From assembly GCA_963969345.1 (NCBI GenBank), contig OZ017770.1, positions 6,395,246-6,459,245 on the forward strand: DNA of 64,000 nt, given 5' to 3'. A model generated the notes under the pieces. It ran no database searches, had not been told where the DNA came from, and saw only the letters and a program-made list of their open reading frames with translations. Position numbers and translations under genes: made by a program. The DNA is from Turbatrix aceti (Eukaryota > Nematoda > Chromadorea > Rhabditida > Panagrolaimidae). Positions 23,001 to 34,300 of the stretch are shown here, piece after piece (within the stretch, counting starts at the first letter, position 1; every line of letters begins with the position of its first letter).

Positions 23001-25199
23001 TTTGGTCTTGCCCTAACCGGGTCCCAACTTTGATTTTGAATAACTTCATCGAAGGAAATTTGATCGTGCACTTGCTAAATTCTTGTTGTTCAACAATTTG
23101 TTGAACAACAGAAAAGACGGTTGACAGACAAAGGTGAGTGTCAATAAAGCCCCATTTTGATGATGGGTGAAAAATTAAGACCGTAAGCATTATAGTACTT
23201 ACGGATGCAAGCGTTAGCACTGTCTGTAGTGGCCCGTGCCCAGGGTCGATCGTAGTGGAATGGCTTGCAGACTTCACAATCGGTGCCGGCTGTGTTGTGT
23301 TTGCAGTCGCACGTGTATTGACCCATCTTGTTGATGATGCAGCGCGAGGCATGACCATTGCATTTGCATCGCCCTCCTACGGCGAGTTCCGAGAGGGAAT
23401 AGAAGTAGCGCTGTTTGATGGTATCAAGGTCGGTAGCGTTTCCGCCATCAGCCAGGCCGTACATTTCGGTCTAAAACAATGCAAATCGTCTTATGTGCCT
23501 TGTTTACTCGGAGATAAAAATAAACTATTTACTTGTTCGGGACTCAGTCGGTTGAAAACAATGCGAATGTCCGTTGCCGTTACCCAGTCTTGCAAGACCG
23601 GTGATTCCTCAAACGACGTCGCTGATGGCCTGCCTTCAAGCGTAGCAAATGCAACTCGGTTTCCGGCAGGAGCGGTGGTGTGTGAATCTGTACACTTGGC
23701 GTTCTAAATTGTTTTTTCTTTGATGTGTGAAAAATACGAGTAATTTGTAAAAAAGAAAATGTAATAAGGAATCATCCGACAAAAAGGCACACACCCCAGA
23801 TCACGCATGACCAACGATAAATTGATTTGTCGCTTGGCGAGAATTTTTTGAGATGCGTAACAAACAAACCTGCTCGTTATGCCGCGTGATTTGTGCATTC
23901 GGCTCTCGTCCGTAGATAGCCTGGCACTCGGTAGAGTAAAATTGAAACGGCACCCAAGTCTTGCCCTCGTTGACGGACTTGTAAATCGCAAGGGAATCAG
24001 CCATTCGATTGCAAAACTGCATGCTAACGTATGTCAATTCAAATTTTTTGCCCAAGGAAACGGTGAGCGTCACGTTGTGAGGATAATCCGTTGCCGGCTC
24101 TGATACCCAGCAGGTCATGTTGAGGGAATTGTTGAGATCAGTAAGGAGTGACGCAGGATGAGAGCGAAACGGATCTTTGGCGTCGCACTCATCGCACACT
24201 TCCTTGACAACGCCATGGGCATCTTCACGAAGCGTGCAAAACCTGTAAAATTTTGGATATGCATTGTGGGTTAACCAGTGTTATGTCTCATGCAAAATTT
24301 AATAATTGGCGCACTAATCTTTAAGGGATTTTTGGAGTGTGAACTTTTGCGCCTGCTTTCCTTTCGGCAGAATTTGTCAAAATACAGATAAACTCGAATT
24401 TCACATTTCGGGATCTCATTAATGTTCATAATGAATCCAAAGTTGCGCTAATATGCTTTTTAATTATCCCTTTAAGGCCATGTTACAAGTTGCAAGCCAT
24501 TTACATTTTATGTTTTGCCGAAAAGTCGTTTGCCAAAATATGCTGAGGTGCCAAGCGTGCCAAGAAAAAAAACACTTTGAAATAATGCGTTTTTAGGTTG
24601 TAAATGGCTTATTTCTGTAAAATTTGATTTTTGAGTTTTAAGGCCAGGATGTCGAGAAAGCTATCCGCCAGGTTATGTTGCGTATATTTGATTAAAGACA
24701 TCCCTAACAATTGCGTTATGTGGCCCAAACAATGTTTTACACAGGTTTTATTGGGGTTGACAAATGAAGATGAAACGGCCGCAAGCAACAGCTTGCCAAT
24801 TTATGAATAGCAGTACAACCGCTTGTCAACAGGTTGTTTGCAATCGGGTGAAACAAGTGTCATCGGGGTAATTAGAGCTCAAAGGGGTATGCGATTTCTC
24901 TCTCCCCCAATCCTCCTCAGACCAAACCATGTCTGGGGGGCAAAAAAAGAACAAAAAAAGAAAGAAGGTAAAAATTTATGGACTTACTTTGTTTGGCCCC
25001 GCAGACCACACGTACTCGAGGCGATCACCGGTTTGCCAAAGGCAGCATTGATGAAGTCGGGAACGCAGCGTACCGGTCGTCCGGCTGAGTCGTAGCATGG
25101 ATCTCGATCGGGTTCACGCATTGAAAACTGTGAGAAATATGCAGCCGATATCGGTGCCACCAGACAAGCTAGGGCGACCACTTGGGCACCCAGAGTCAT
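20049..25199 (-). CDS. unc-6: netrin guidance cue
   Basis: Eight exons: 25199-24988, 24242-23870, 23703-23533, 23470-23203, 22018-21830, 21038-20889, 20516-20448 and 20395-20049, about 592 residues. A signal peptide (about 1-20) precedes [18 protein letters not shown], a netrin hallmark. The laminin N-terminal domain includes [23 protein letters not shown]-like LLTDLNNS and [14 protein letters not shown]. Three laminin-type EGF repeats follow: [25 protein letters not shown] and [13 protein letters not shown]. The C-terminal netrin (C345C) module begins CDKCRSMP and ends near [11 protein letters not shown]. Length matches the family (about 600). It is a secreted axon and cell guidance protein acting through DCC/UNC-40 and UNC-5 receptors. 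The introns between exons 1 and 2, 4 and 5, and 5 and 6 are 0.7-1.2 kb and may hold regulatory elements. An acceptor lies 2 nt before the ATG. Confidence 0.96.
23084..23110. repeat. short perfect inverted repeat in a unc-6 intron
   Basis: Two 13-nt arms (TGTTGTTCAACAA and its complement) separated by one base, at 23084-23096 and 23098-23110. Confidence 0.7.
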
Positions 25200-25201
25200 G
25201 A

Positions 25202-25203
25202 CT
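25202..25203 (-). promoter_or_regulatory. candidate spliced-leader acceptor, unc-6
   Basis: The minus-strand sequence CGATACAG lies 2 nt before the unc-6 ATG at 25199. Confidence 0.35.
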
Positions 25204-26337
25204 GTATCGACACAACAGTATACCGACTGATCGTAACACTACAACACCAACAGATGAGACAATATGAAAGCTAGCGGTTTTTTTTCTCAAATGCCGAAAG
25301 CTGCTCTAAGATTACAACTCGAGTGCTTTGTTATCGAGGCAGAAAACCAAATTCGGAACAAGTTGAAGGAATATGTCTAGCCCTGCTCACACCATCAGAG
25401 CGCGTTCCTTTATTTTGAAGGAGGCGGAGTTGTGACCGACCACCGAAGGATGAACGGGCGGAGCGCGTTCTATCATGCTTTGCCACGGTGTCGGTTGCTT
25501 TGTTTCAAGGCGTCCTTTCCTCTTTTTTGCCGTTCCCCGATCCGAGAGCCGATTTAACAGCAAACAGACAAAAATGAGCACATTTCATTCCTCAGTTGGC
25601 ATTTTTACGTGTCAGAATTTACGTCACGTTTGGAGGGCGGCACACCATCAAGAGCCTTCATTTCGGCTGGCTGCAAAAAAGAATCAATTGTTTTTTTAAA
25701 ACACTACAGTTTATTTCTGCTTGTCGAAACATTTTTTTCACACATTCAATATGTTGTCAAAAAATAGCACTGCAGAGTGAAACAAAATATTCCAGAGGAC
25801 TTTAGATGAATAGCAATGAATTGTTACGTTGTAGAAAGTGTGTTTCTCACCTAATGTTGGAAAAATCCTTTATCCCTCCAGTTGTTTGAATAACTAGCTA
25901 GGATGTCAAAACACGTCTAAGACTTTCAAATTTACAGGTTGGGGGTGATACTCGTCACTTCTTCTAATTCATAGAGCCAGCCTCCTACCGACTCGACAGA
26001 GGCTGTTCACGGATGTTTTAGCAAGTGTACACAGCTATCATAAAAAGTTGGTGTGTTGCGCACTTGTCGTCCAATTGAGCAACTTTCACTTTTTTGTGAA
26101 ACCTTTATAATGTGATTATCCGATGGTTAACCGGAACGTGATATCTAAAATTTGCAGTGTAAAATTTTATTCAAGAGTGCAAATATTTTTGTACACATCA
26201 CAAAATTGACCTTTTCAAAATTTGATCAGCGTCGTGTTTCAGGTGTACAATGCACAATGAGACTCCGAGCGCTGTAATTTTGCACATGCTTGTTAGTAGC
26301 TTTGATTAACTTGCTATAGCAAGGTCGCTGCCGTCAA
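25204..26337. other. divergent upstream region between unc-6 and GPCR gene
   Basis: About 1.1 kb of mostly AT-rich sequence. No coding exon, RNA gene or repeat was recognised. It probably contains both promoters. Confidence 0.55.
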
Positions 26338-27664
26338 ATGGGTTCTAAAGAAGACTATGCTTGGGCCATCCAGTTTGTAAGTTACCGTTTAAACGTGTTT
26401 TGATAAACCACCGATTTTTCTTTGTTTTTTTTAGGGCAAGATGGCAAGCAACGTCGCTTACGGACTCGCCGCTATCGTAGGCATACCGGGAAACATTTTA
26501 GTGTTGTTTGCGATTATTTAGTAAGTTTTTTATTCTTGTAGTACTTCCCTGTGCACTGTTTATTTAGCTCAAAAAGCATGCGAACTGTATCCAACATATT
26601 TATTTTCAATCTAGCTTTGGCCGACTTGTTCTTTCTCATGGGTACACCTGTTCCTATAATTCAATCTATGAAAGATGAATGGATCTTTGGATCCGTGATA
26701 TGCAAGCTCTACTTGGCCAGCAGCGGGGTTTGTATTCAAAAAAGCATTATTTCGGGATGACTTCACAATTCGTTTAGGTGAACCAATTTGCAAGCGCTAC
26801 GTTTATGGCTGTGCTTTCTTTCGACCGCTACCTTGCTGTGTGCCATGCCGTCAGATCCACGAGGTGGCGGACCAAGACGTTTGCCCTCATTCTCGTCGTC
26901 TTTGCCTGGTGCGTGGTCATCGTGGAAACAGCGCCGCTGGTTAACTTTGCCAAACTTATCCACCGACCGGGGCAAAACAAATCCAAGACGCGTTGCACTT
27001 ATTACTGGGAAGATCTCGAGAAATACGACCCATTATTTCCTATTTCAACACGCATATTTACGGCCTATTCATTCACCTTGAGTTATCTTTTGCCACTGAC
27101 TGCGGTTTGGTTTTTTTATGCTAAAATCATTCTCAGAGTGTGGCTAAGAAGAAGCGGCCAGAGGCCTCGAAGACATGCACTTCGAAGAACAACGACCAAA
27201 GTATGTAAATAGGTTTTAATTAATATTTGTTTCACGTTTTTACATGCTTAAAGATGAAAAATAGCTGTTCAAACATTTCAGGTCACGATAATGGGTTTAG
27301 CCATTGTGTGCTCGTACACTGTTCTCTACATGCCGTTCTGGGTAGTCCAATGGTCCATTGAAATGCGTCTAGGCTGGATTGGCAATCACGGATTGCTCAT
27401 TTTGCTTTCCTATCTTTCATACGCGCTTCTGTACATCAATTCAGCGTTGAATCCTTTTCTGTGTGTCATTTTTACGGACACATTCATGCAAAAGGTAAGC
27501 AACATGAAATAAAGCACTCTCGAATAAAAAACAACTGTATTCAGGTATTCCGACGTCCTACGGATTCTGCAGCTCAAAAGTCCCGTTCGGGAATTCCGGA
27601 GCGTTTGTCATTTCTTTCACCTCAAATAGCTTCACGTCAGAATAGCATTGTTATTGTCCAATAA
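26338..27664 (+). CDS. rhodopsin-family neuropeptide GPCR, somatostatin/allatostatin-C type
   Basis: Six exons: 26338-26376, 26435-26520, 26568-26727, 26778-27200, 27282-27494 and 27545-27664, about 346 residues with seven hydrophobic segments. Family motifs visible are GNILVLF (TM1), NIFIFNLALADLFFL (TM2), a Cys in CKLYLAS before TM3, DRY in SFDRYLAVCHA, and NPFL in TM7 (NSALNPFLCVIF). The TM2 and TM3 sequences and the P-x-I-x-Q segment after TM2 resemble somatostatin, opioid and allatostatin-C receptors, so a peptide ligand and Gi-type coupling are likely by family. The usual CWxP of TM6 is altered: the segment reads TVLYMPFWVV. The N-terminus is short, and the first exon encodes only 13 residues before the splice; an additional upstream exon cannot be excluded. 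Confidence 0.9.
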
Positions 27665-27909
27665 CATCTACCGTAGCCAAAAGCAGAGGATTTTCATTTT
27701 CCTTCATTTGTTTGCTATATCACGACTTATGGAGCATTGGGTACCTCCTCCCACTTTTTTATAGAAGCGTCAAAAAAGATTACCTGCGGCTAGCGTTGCT
27801 TAGACAACCAGCTGACTTTTGTCATTTCACGCATATTAATAAGCCTCGAGGTATCGTTCGAAGTCTTACCCAATTTGCACAGTGTGTCAAACGGTTGTCT
27901 TCCCTGATA

Positions 27910-28122
27910 ATGACCAATTCTCCAAACAATCAAACTCTGAGTAGTCTTACGAACTGGAATGGTGCCGGTACAGTATTTTTTATCGTACTTTTTACGGTAT
28001 TACCCATCATGTTTATTCTCATTGTGCTGTTGATTTGCAAACTTTACGGACTACGCCGAATCGTGACGCCAGTCAATTTCCTCGAAGGTCTGCATTCCGA
28101 GCACAGCAGAGACAAGCCTTGA
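27910..28122 (+). CDS. possible 70-residue single-pass membrane protein
   Basis: The frame from the ATG at 27910 encodes about 70 residues. It has a short polar N-terminus with an NQT glycosylation sequon, one strongly hydrophobic segment (VFFIVLFTVLPIMFILIVLL) and a short basic then charged tail. It lies between the GPCR stop and the sarcoglycan stop, with 246 nt and 119 nt of spacing. The same frame is open further upstream to 27712, so upstream exons are possible. No family is recognised, and chance or the 3' UTR of the GPCR gene remains possible. Confidence 0.35.
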   Translation: MTNSPNNQTLSSLTNWNGAGTVFFIVLFTVLPIMFILIVLLICKLYGLRRIVTPVNFLEGLHSEHSRDKP

Positions 28123-28241
28123 TAACATCTTCTCTACACACCAGATCTCACTATTGATGTCACATTTTCTTTTTACTGTTCGTAGTTTTACAACACAGCC
28201 ACAACATGTACTATAAACATTTCCAATTGACTTCTGGCGTG

Positions 28242-30099
28242 TTACTCATCGTCATCGTTTGTGGCGTCGTCTGCGCTGTCGTCTATTGGGTTTTTATAGA
28301 GGTGTAGCGATGAGCCCGTTGCCCGGACAGCGTCGGCTACCGTTTGCCGTGCCACAGATGTCCGTAAAAGTGGAGCGCTGTCGACGTCCTCGTCTAAAAA
28401 ACACAAATGACTAATGGAGAAATTTTTTTAATGATCACCTGTACTATTATTATTGTTACCACTGCTAATTGCGTGATTACTGTTTTCAAGCTTAATTGTA
28501 GGTACCCTTTTGTTGGATGGAGACCCGCCACCGTCTGCTGGCTGGAGAAAAGTACGAATATTGACGGGCGTTGGCGATTTTCGAGAATTTGCATTCATGA
28601 GTAAAATTTGTCGTTGGACAGACAACTCACGTAGATGTTTTTGACTCTCTCTAAGGCTCAGGTATTCTTCTAATTGCTCCCTAAAAGTCCAATTATTAAT
28701 ATATCGTATACCAAGTTAACCATTATGTACTTAGGTGTTTTATAATCCCTCCAGTGTTGACCTTCACGTCTTCCAAAAAATATGAGACTCAGAATCAAAA
28801 TCAGCACAATGCATAGGACTGCCAGAAACGGAAATACCTGTAAAATACACTCTGTAAACATTGTTACTGGGTGAAAACGTAAAACAAAAACGTGCCAAAA
28901 CACTCTCCCAGAGATGATAGCTATATGAAGGTGCGGCAGTGTCGTCCTCTTTCTTGCGAAAATCTTTTAAAGCATTTTTATCCTTCATTGTTCGTCGTAC
29001 AGCTGTTTTTTGTGGCCTTTCATAGAGGCGCTTATCCAATTGCACGAGACTGTGAATCATCGTCACGTTACTCTGTAAATGCTCATTGTTGGCACCCTAA
29101 AAGAAAGGCAGACCAGACTAACCAAGGTAAATGAACACCAATTGACGTCAAATTCCGGCACGAAGTACTTGTTAAGGGGAATAGCGTTGCTCCGGTTACA
29201 AAAGTTTCTATTGTCTTGCAAATCCTTGACTAGCTTTTTGACATTTGCGTGAAATACCTTTTGTGTGCCAACTCGAACAATGGAACTAAAAACGTCATTA
29301 GGGTATAAAAATAGATTTTTCAAAAGATAAACAAACCCGAATTTCTTGTACTTAAAATATCCTTGAAATACTTTGTCGGCATCGGCTTTAAATTCTGATG
29401 ATATGTCAAAGATGTACGGATTGACATTTTTGCCTCGAAATGTCTCCCTGATAGTTCGTTCAAGTCTCTGAATTTTGTTTCTTCGATCTGTAAAAAGATC
29501 TTCCGGTTCGACGTTTCTGATAACCAAATCAATGGTTTGGCGGGTTGAAGTGTTAAAGCGTTGATCGTCGGTGAGAATGAAAGTGATGTACTGATCGGAT
29601 AGCTCAAACGTGTCCTCGCGTCTGGCCATGATGTGAATTGTTATCTGATTCAGCGGAGTCACCGGAGTGCCAATTAAGTAGGCTATTGACTTGTGTTTTG
29701 AGGGATAAAGGTGCAACCAGACAGGTAAGTCGGGTTTGCCCTGAGTTGTAGCCGACCATCGTACATTTACTGTAAAATGGAATAAAATAGGTTAGTCAAC
29801 TGTTTTTGCGATTCTATTGTTTTTCACAACTTTAGCTTAACATAGGCAAAACTATGTTTTACTGCAGCAAGTTTTAAGATCGGCAATGAATGTTGACGCA
29901 TACGAAACGCCCCCCCCCCTCTCGTAATAGTAAATAACACCCCCAGTATATCATTCTTACCTGTATGAGGAAAAAAATATCCGGAATGTAGCATATGAAC
30001 CATAAATTGTCCCTTAACTGCGTTTACTTGACGTGTCTTGACGGAAGCCGTTTGTAACCCGTTAATTAAAGCGAAAAATAACACATACAATACAAACAT
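28242..30099 (-). CDS. sgca-1: epsilon/alpha-sarcoglycan
   Basis: Seven exons: 30099-29961, 29769-29337, 29285-29123, 29096-28902, 28837-28731, 28680-28439 and 28393-28242, about 476 residues. A signal peptide (MFVLYVLFFALINGL) is followed by an extracellular domain. That domain shows the sarcoglycan pattern VRWSATTQGKPDLPVWL, YLIGTPVTP, a Cys near CNRSNA and DVNWCSF. A single transmembrane segment near FLAVLCIVLILILSLIFF follows, then FGRREG as in the vertebrate CCRREG. The cytosolic tail is polar and ends in an Asp-rich stretch (DDSADDATNDDDE). Sarcoglycans form part of the dystrophin-associated complex at the muscle membrane. The second intron (29286-29336) is 51 nt, stop-free and in frame. 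The donor of exon 4 (AGT|GTTTTG) is weak. Confidence 0.9.
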
Positions 30100-30481
30100 T
30101 TTAAATATTTATCAGTTGTCAATAACAGCTTTAAGGTGGTTCTCACAAACTTGAAACGAAGGCGACGAGATCAATAGCAAGGGAGGTAAAACCGCCGCGT
30201 TCCGCAGATTTTTAGCCGCTGTGTTGATCGAAAGCAAGATAGATATCGACATTTTAGCAGCAACGCGGTGACAATAAATGCCAACAGCTGCTGGGTCTTT
30301 AAATAAAAATTTGCATCGTGTTGCAACCCAAAAAACACCCTTTGCAGTTGTGAACGGACAAGATGAAATTTTATCGATCAAAGTTGGAATGTGAGATTTA
30401 ACGTTTATTTTGCATATACGTTATTCGAATGTTTTGAACACAAATAATCAGAAAGCGCAGTATTTGAACGTTGGCAAGGAT
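30100..30481. other. short intergenic region upstream of sgca-1
   Basis: About 380 nt between the sgca-1 start and the 3' end of the next minus-strand gene. No exon is recognised. It is probably the sgca-1 promoter together with the 3' UTR of the upstream gene. Confidence 0.5.
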
Positions 30482-31373
30482 TTATAAATCTTCCTCGTCT
30501 AGAGTCACGAGCGGGACATTTCCATTGTTGCTGTTGCAGAATTTAAGCATGTTACCGTCGTCTGAATCATCGCTATCGGTCATGGCTGAGTCATTTGGCT
30601 CAGGTGGTTTGGAAGACGCTTTGAGGGGGATAGTCGGCTTGGGTGAGTCAGAAAGAGGCAAGATAGGCTTGGCAGAGACAGAGGTCTCGTTGGATGCACG
30701 ACGATTTTTGCGTCGCTTAACGCGTTTGTTACGCTTGATTATCTGACACATTTTGAAGGTGAACTCATCGCGTTCAAGAGCACCGAGTTCGTTTTCTGAA
30801 CACGATTCACTGGAAGAGGTGTTCATCCAATCAGAACCGTTCATTTGGCGTTCCAATTCGGTGAAATGATTTGTAGGATCGTTTAGCTTAAGTGATACGC
30901 CGTTAGAAGAAGTACTAAAACTATTAGCTTAAGCCAGGCAAAAAAGGTCCAGAACAAACCTTTCAGGTTTCGACGAAGACTCCCGGCTACGTAGTGATGA
31001 GTCTTCTTCGAGACGGGGTTGAATATTTACATTGTTATTATTTTCAACTTGTTTTTCATCGGTAAGGGTGGTGGCAGAAGCATTGTTGTCATCATGAGGC
31101 ACGTTGTTTTCTTCTTCGTAAACCCGCATTGCGTTGCGATGGGAAATGAAAGTGTCGTCGTCGGAGCTTGGATCTACGTCGTCCGAGAAGGCGTCGATGT
31201 CTTCGATGTCCGTCAAGTTAAAAGCAGCTAAAAGGAAACGCAAATCAATAGTTTAGCGCACGCATATATGACAACGACTGAGTAATGAGTGTCATACCGG
31301 ACATCTTGTTTGGTGGTGGCGTTGGCGGAGGCAGGGGTGCGTCGATGTCGGGCGGCATTGTGGCGTTGGTCAT
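30482..31373 (-). CDS. unrecognised acidic protein with a basic cluster
   Basis: Three exons: 31373-31298, 31227-30960 and 30914-30482, about 258 residues, with consistent phases and good splice sites. The N-terminus is proline-rich (PPDIDAPLPPPTPPP). Then come an Asp/Glu/Ser-rich segment (IEDIDAFSDDVDPSSDDD), a central LERQMNGSDWMN motif, a basic cluster (KRNKRVKRRKNRR) that could be a nuclear localisation signal, and a Ser/Pro-rich then acidic tail (VTLDEEDL). Mostly disordered by composition. I do not recognise the family. A nuclear protein is the best guess from composition only. Confidence 0.7.
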
Positions 31374-34300
31374 TCAGGTAAACAAAAGGCCGTTTTTGCC
31401 ACAAATATCAACAAACCGATTGGGCTTATGCGCGTGTAATGCGACTGCCAGCTTTGAGTTATTTGGTCACTCACCAAAATAAACGAATGCCTGCTGGTGG
31501 TGGTAGCTCGACACTGAAAATCACTTTACAAGCCCCCATAGAAACTTGTGGGCAGTAAAACCCGAAAAAAAGGGATGAAAAGTGCAGTCAAGCGAACGCC
31601 AGGGGAAATTTTACGATAACGGTTATCAAAACGAACACCAATCGAAGGAAGATTGGCCAGCGCACGTCGCACAATAAATCGAGGCGATCACCGGATGCAC
31701 AGACGAAAAAGACCGCCAAAAAGCGAGGTCACCAAAGGTGCTAGGAACGTTATTTACAAGCGCTTCCTACATTCCAATTTAACAACAGCACTTGTATTTA
31801 ATCTACGACTTAAAAAAAACAAAAAACGAAGTGGGGCTATGCGATGTAACGAAAAAACAAAAATCAGCTAAAAAACGACTCCGAGAAAAAAAGTGAATGC
31901 CGGGGATTGCTGTCATGTGAAGCGCAAACCATGACACACAAGGGACCACAAGATTTGCAGAGGACGTTTTGTAGAAAACCAACACTGCTTTTTAAATGTG
32001 CTGGACAATACAATACATTTTTGAAAACAAGTGAAATAATGCTGCCGAACATTTTTCGTGTCTGTTGGCACAAAACGAGTCGCGACTATTCGTTCCCAAA
32101 TGAGCGAAGGCGGCAATACAATTTAGTTCTTCCAAAAGTTTGAAGCATTTTTTTTTCTGTGTCACATAGCTCAATAATCGCGACGGACAAAGTGCATTTG
32201 ACCCATCAATGGGATGTGAGGGGGATTTGAACGAGTTTTTGCGGCCGGCACGCTCTGGTTTGGATTAAATCATGCAAAACGTAATACACAAAAAAAACAC
32301 GAGTTCCCCAAAAGTAAGTTCACGGTGGGTGGTCGCTCTTCAGCTATGACAAAATGCATGTCCAAGCGGGGACTGACTTGTCGCCTCCGTGTGAGGCTGC
32401 TGACTGCTGATTTCCCTCTCCTACATACATATGTACATGTCGCAGACATCATCAGCACAAACAAATTAGCGCAACTTTTCTCATGTCCGTATAGGTAACA
32501 AAAAACACAGCGTCTAGTCTGTCTTCCGCTCTCGGCTCTTTTCATGCATAAGGAATGATTGACTCACCTCACCGCAGCGTTCGGGGGAGAACCTATGACA
32601 CCCCCTATTCACCCTCCCCCTGATCGCGACGAGCAATCGCAGCGCAGGGTGAGAAATTTATAAATGGTTTATCATTTGTGAGCATCGACTTGGAAACTAG
32701 GGGCGTAGACAGCATCTTGTAGCATTTGTTATTGGTATGCATATCGTCAGTCACGTTTTTTTCGAATTGCGCCAATTGATATTTTTATTGATGTAAATAA
32801 AAATACATCCTATTGAGGCAATTCTGCAAGCAGTCCGGTTTGCGATGCTCATTTTTTACGCAAACCACAATTTAACACCACATCAGCAATGACACAAAAA
32901 AATTAGGGTGTACAATTTAGCAAACTTGCATTTTTGCATGCCCCCTACTAAATAATTGTATGTAATCCCGGCTTTGAGGAAGTAAAGCGAAATTGGCATT
33001 GCGGCCAAAAATAGCAATCCTCTGTTTATCTCGTAACTTTCTTTTTTGAGTTCTCTCTTGTCGAAAACGGGAAAAAGTGTTTTCCGCTGTGATAAGTTAT
33101 GATGTCTTTTCAAAAACACTGGCGTGCCTCATTTCTAGCCACCAACAATCTTTTTTTTTTATACAAACAAACGTGTAGCAGGCCAACCACATCCTCTAAT
33201 TGCTTATATTCCCCTGCTTCCGTGTATTATTTACTGCCTGATACGTACATTTAATTTGGGACATTTAAGCTGCTCTTCGTTGCTTATATCTGGTTTCTGT
33301 AATGTTGGCGTGCATTCGTGTTGTATATAATCCGGCATTTTTTATTCGGACATTTTTAGCGACAAGAAAAATTACAAGTGTTGAAAAATGCTCTCTTGCA
33401 ATCTTTAATTGTAAAATTGACACAAATTCTTTAATTATTTTTCATTGCTGCTTTTAAACTCCAAAATACAACGAAGAGAACAAAAATTGCCAGTAAAGCT
33501 TTCCCTTTTGAGCAGAGCGCCTTTGCCCGGCCAAAGGCTGGGGAATTGTTGTGCTCTCAGAATTACAAAAATAGAAATAGAAAGGATTTGTTCTAAACAC
33601 TGATATCAATAATATTTAATTTGGAGAGATTTGCGCCATGTGCTATGTTTCTATTTGGACCGTCTTGGAACTAAAAAACGTGACTATAATTTTTTTCCTT
33701 TTCCCAGGATTACACTAAGATTCTTTTCGTAAAATAATATGTAATTACACCAACATTGTGACCACCCATTGCTCAATGTCATCTCTAGCAGTCATCCGTG
33801 TTCCGTTGCTGAGAAGAAGCCGTAGAAGGTTCGACAGTTTTCTTCTGTCTCAGCGAGTGATATATATTTATATATGTAAATGCATTCATAACCTTCTGTT
33901 TTTACTCTAGCCTTTATTTTACTTTTCAAGACAGTCGAAGCGTTCTATCGTATCTCGCATGACTTTGACTACTTTTGGCACAAAGGGTACATTTCACGCA
34001 TTACCCTTCGCGTGGCTCTTTTCTAGGCACTGATACTACTCCGCTTCTAAGCAGTGCTTCATTTAACACCGCATTAAGGGAAATATGATTATTAAAAAGA
34101 AATTCAGCGTTTGACAAATGCTAAAAGTAGTACCTATGTCAACAACTTGCGGAAATTTGGTTTTGAAAATGCTATAGAATAAGATACACAAATAATTATT
34201 TGTTTTATTCTTTTTAGGCCTTTTTCGCCGTGTCTTCAACGGCTATTGACTAGAGAGTGTCTAAACTTGAGATGTTGTAGCACATTTAATTTCATTTCAT

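Noticed and set aside
28199..28310. Plus-strand 33-residue hydrophobic frame
   Set aside because: It is antisense to the last coding exon of the sarcoglycan gene, whose acidic end translates well on the minus strand.
29063..29716. Continuous minus frame of 217 codons in the sarcoglycan gene
   Set aside because: It includes an in-frame intron (29286-29336) and runs past the real donor at 29122 into intron sequence.
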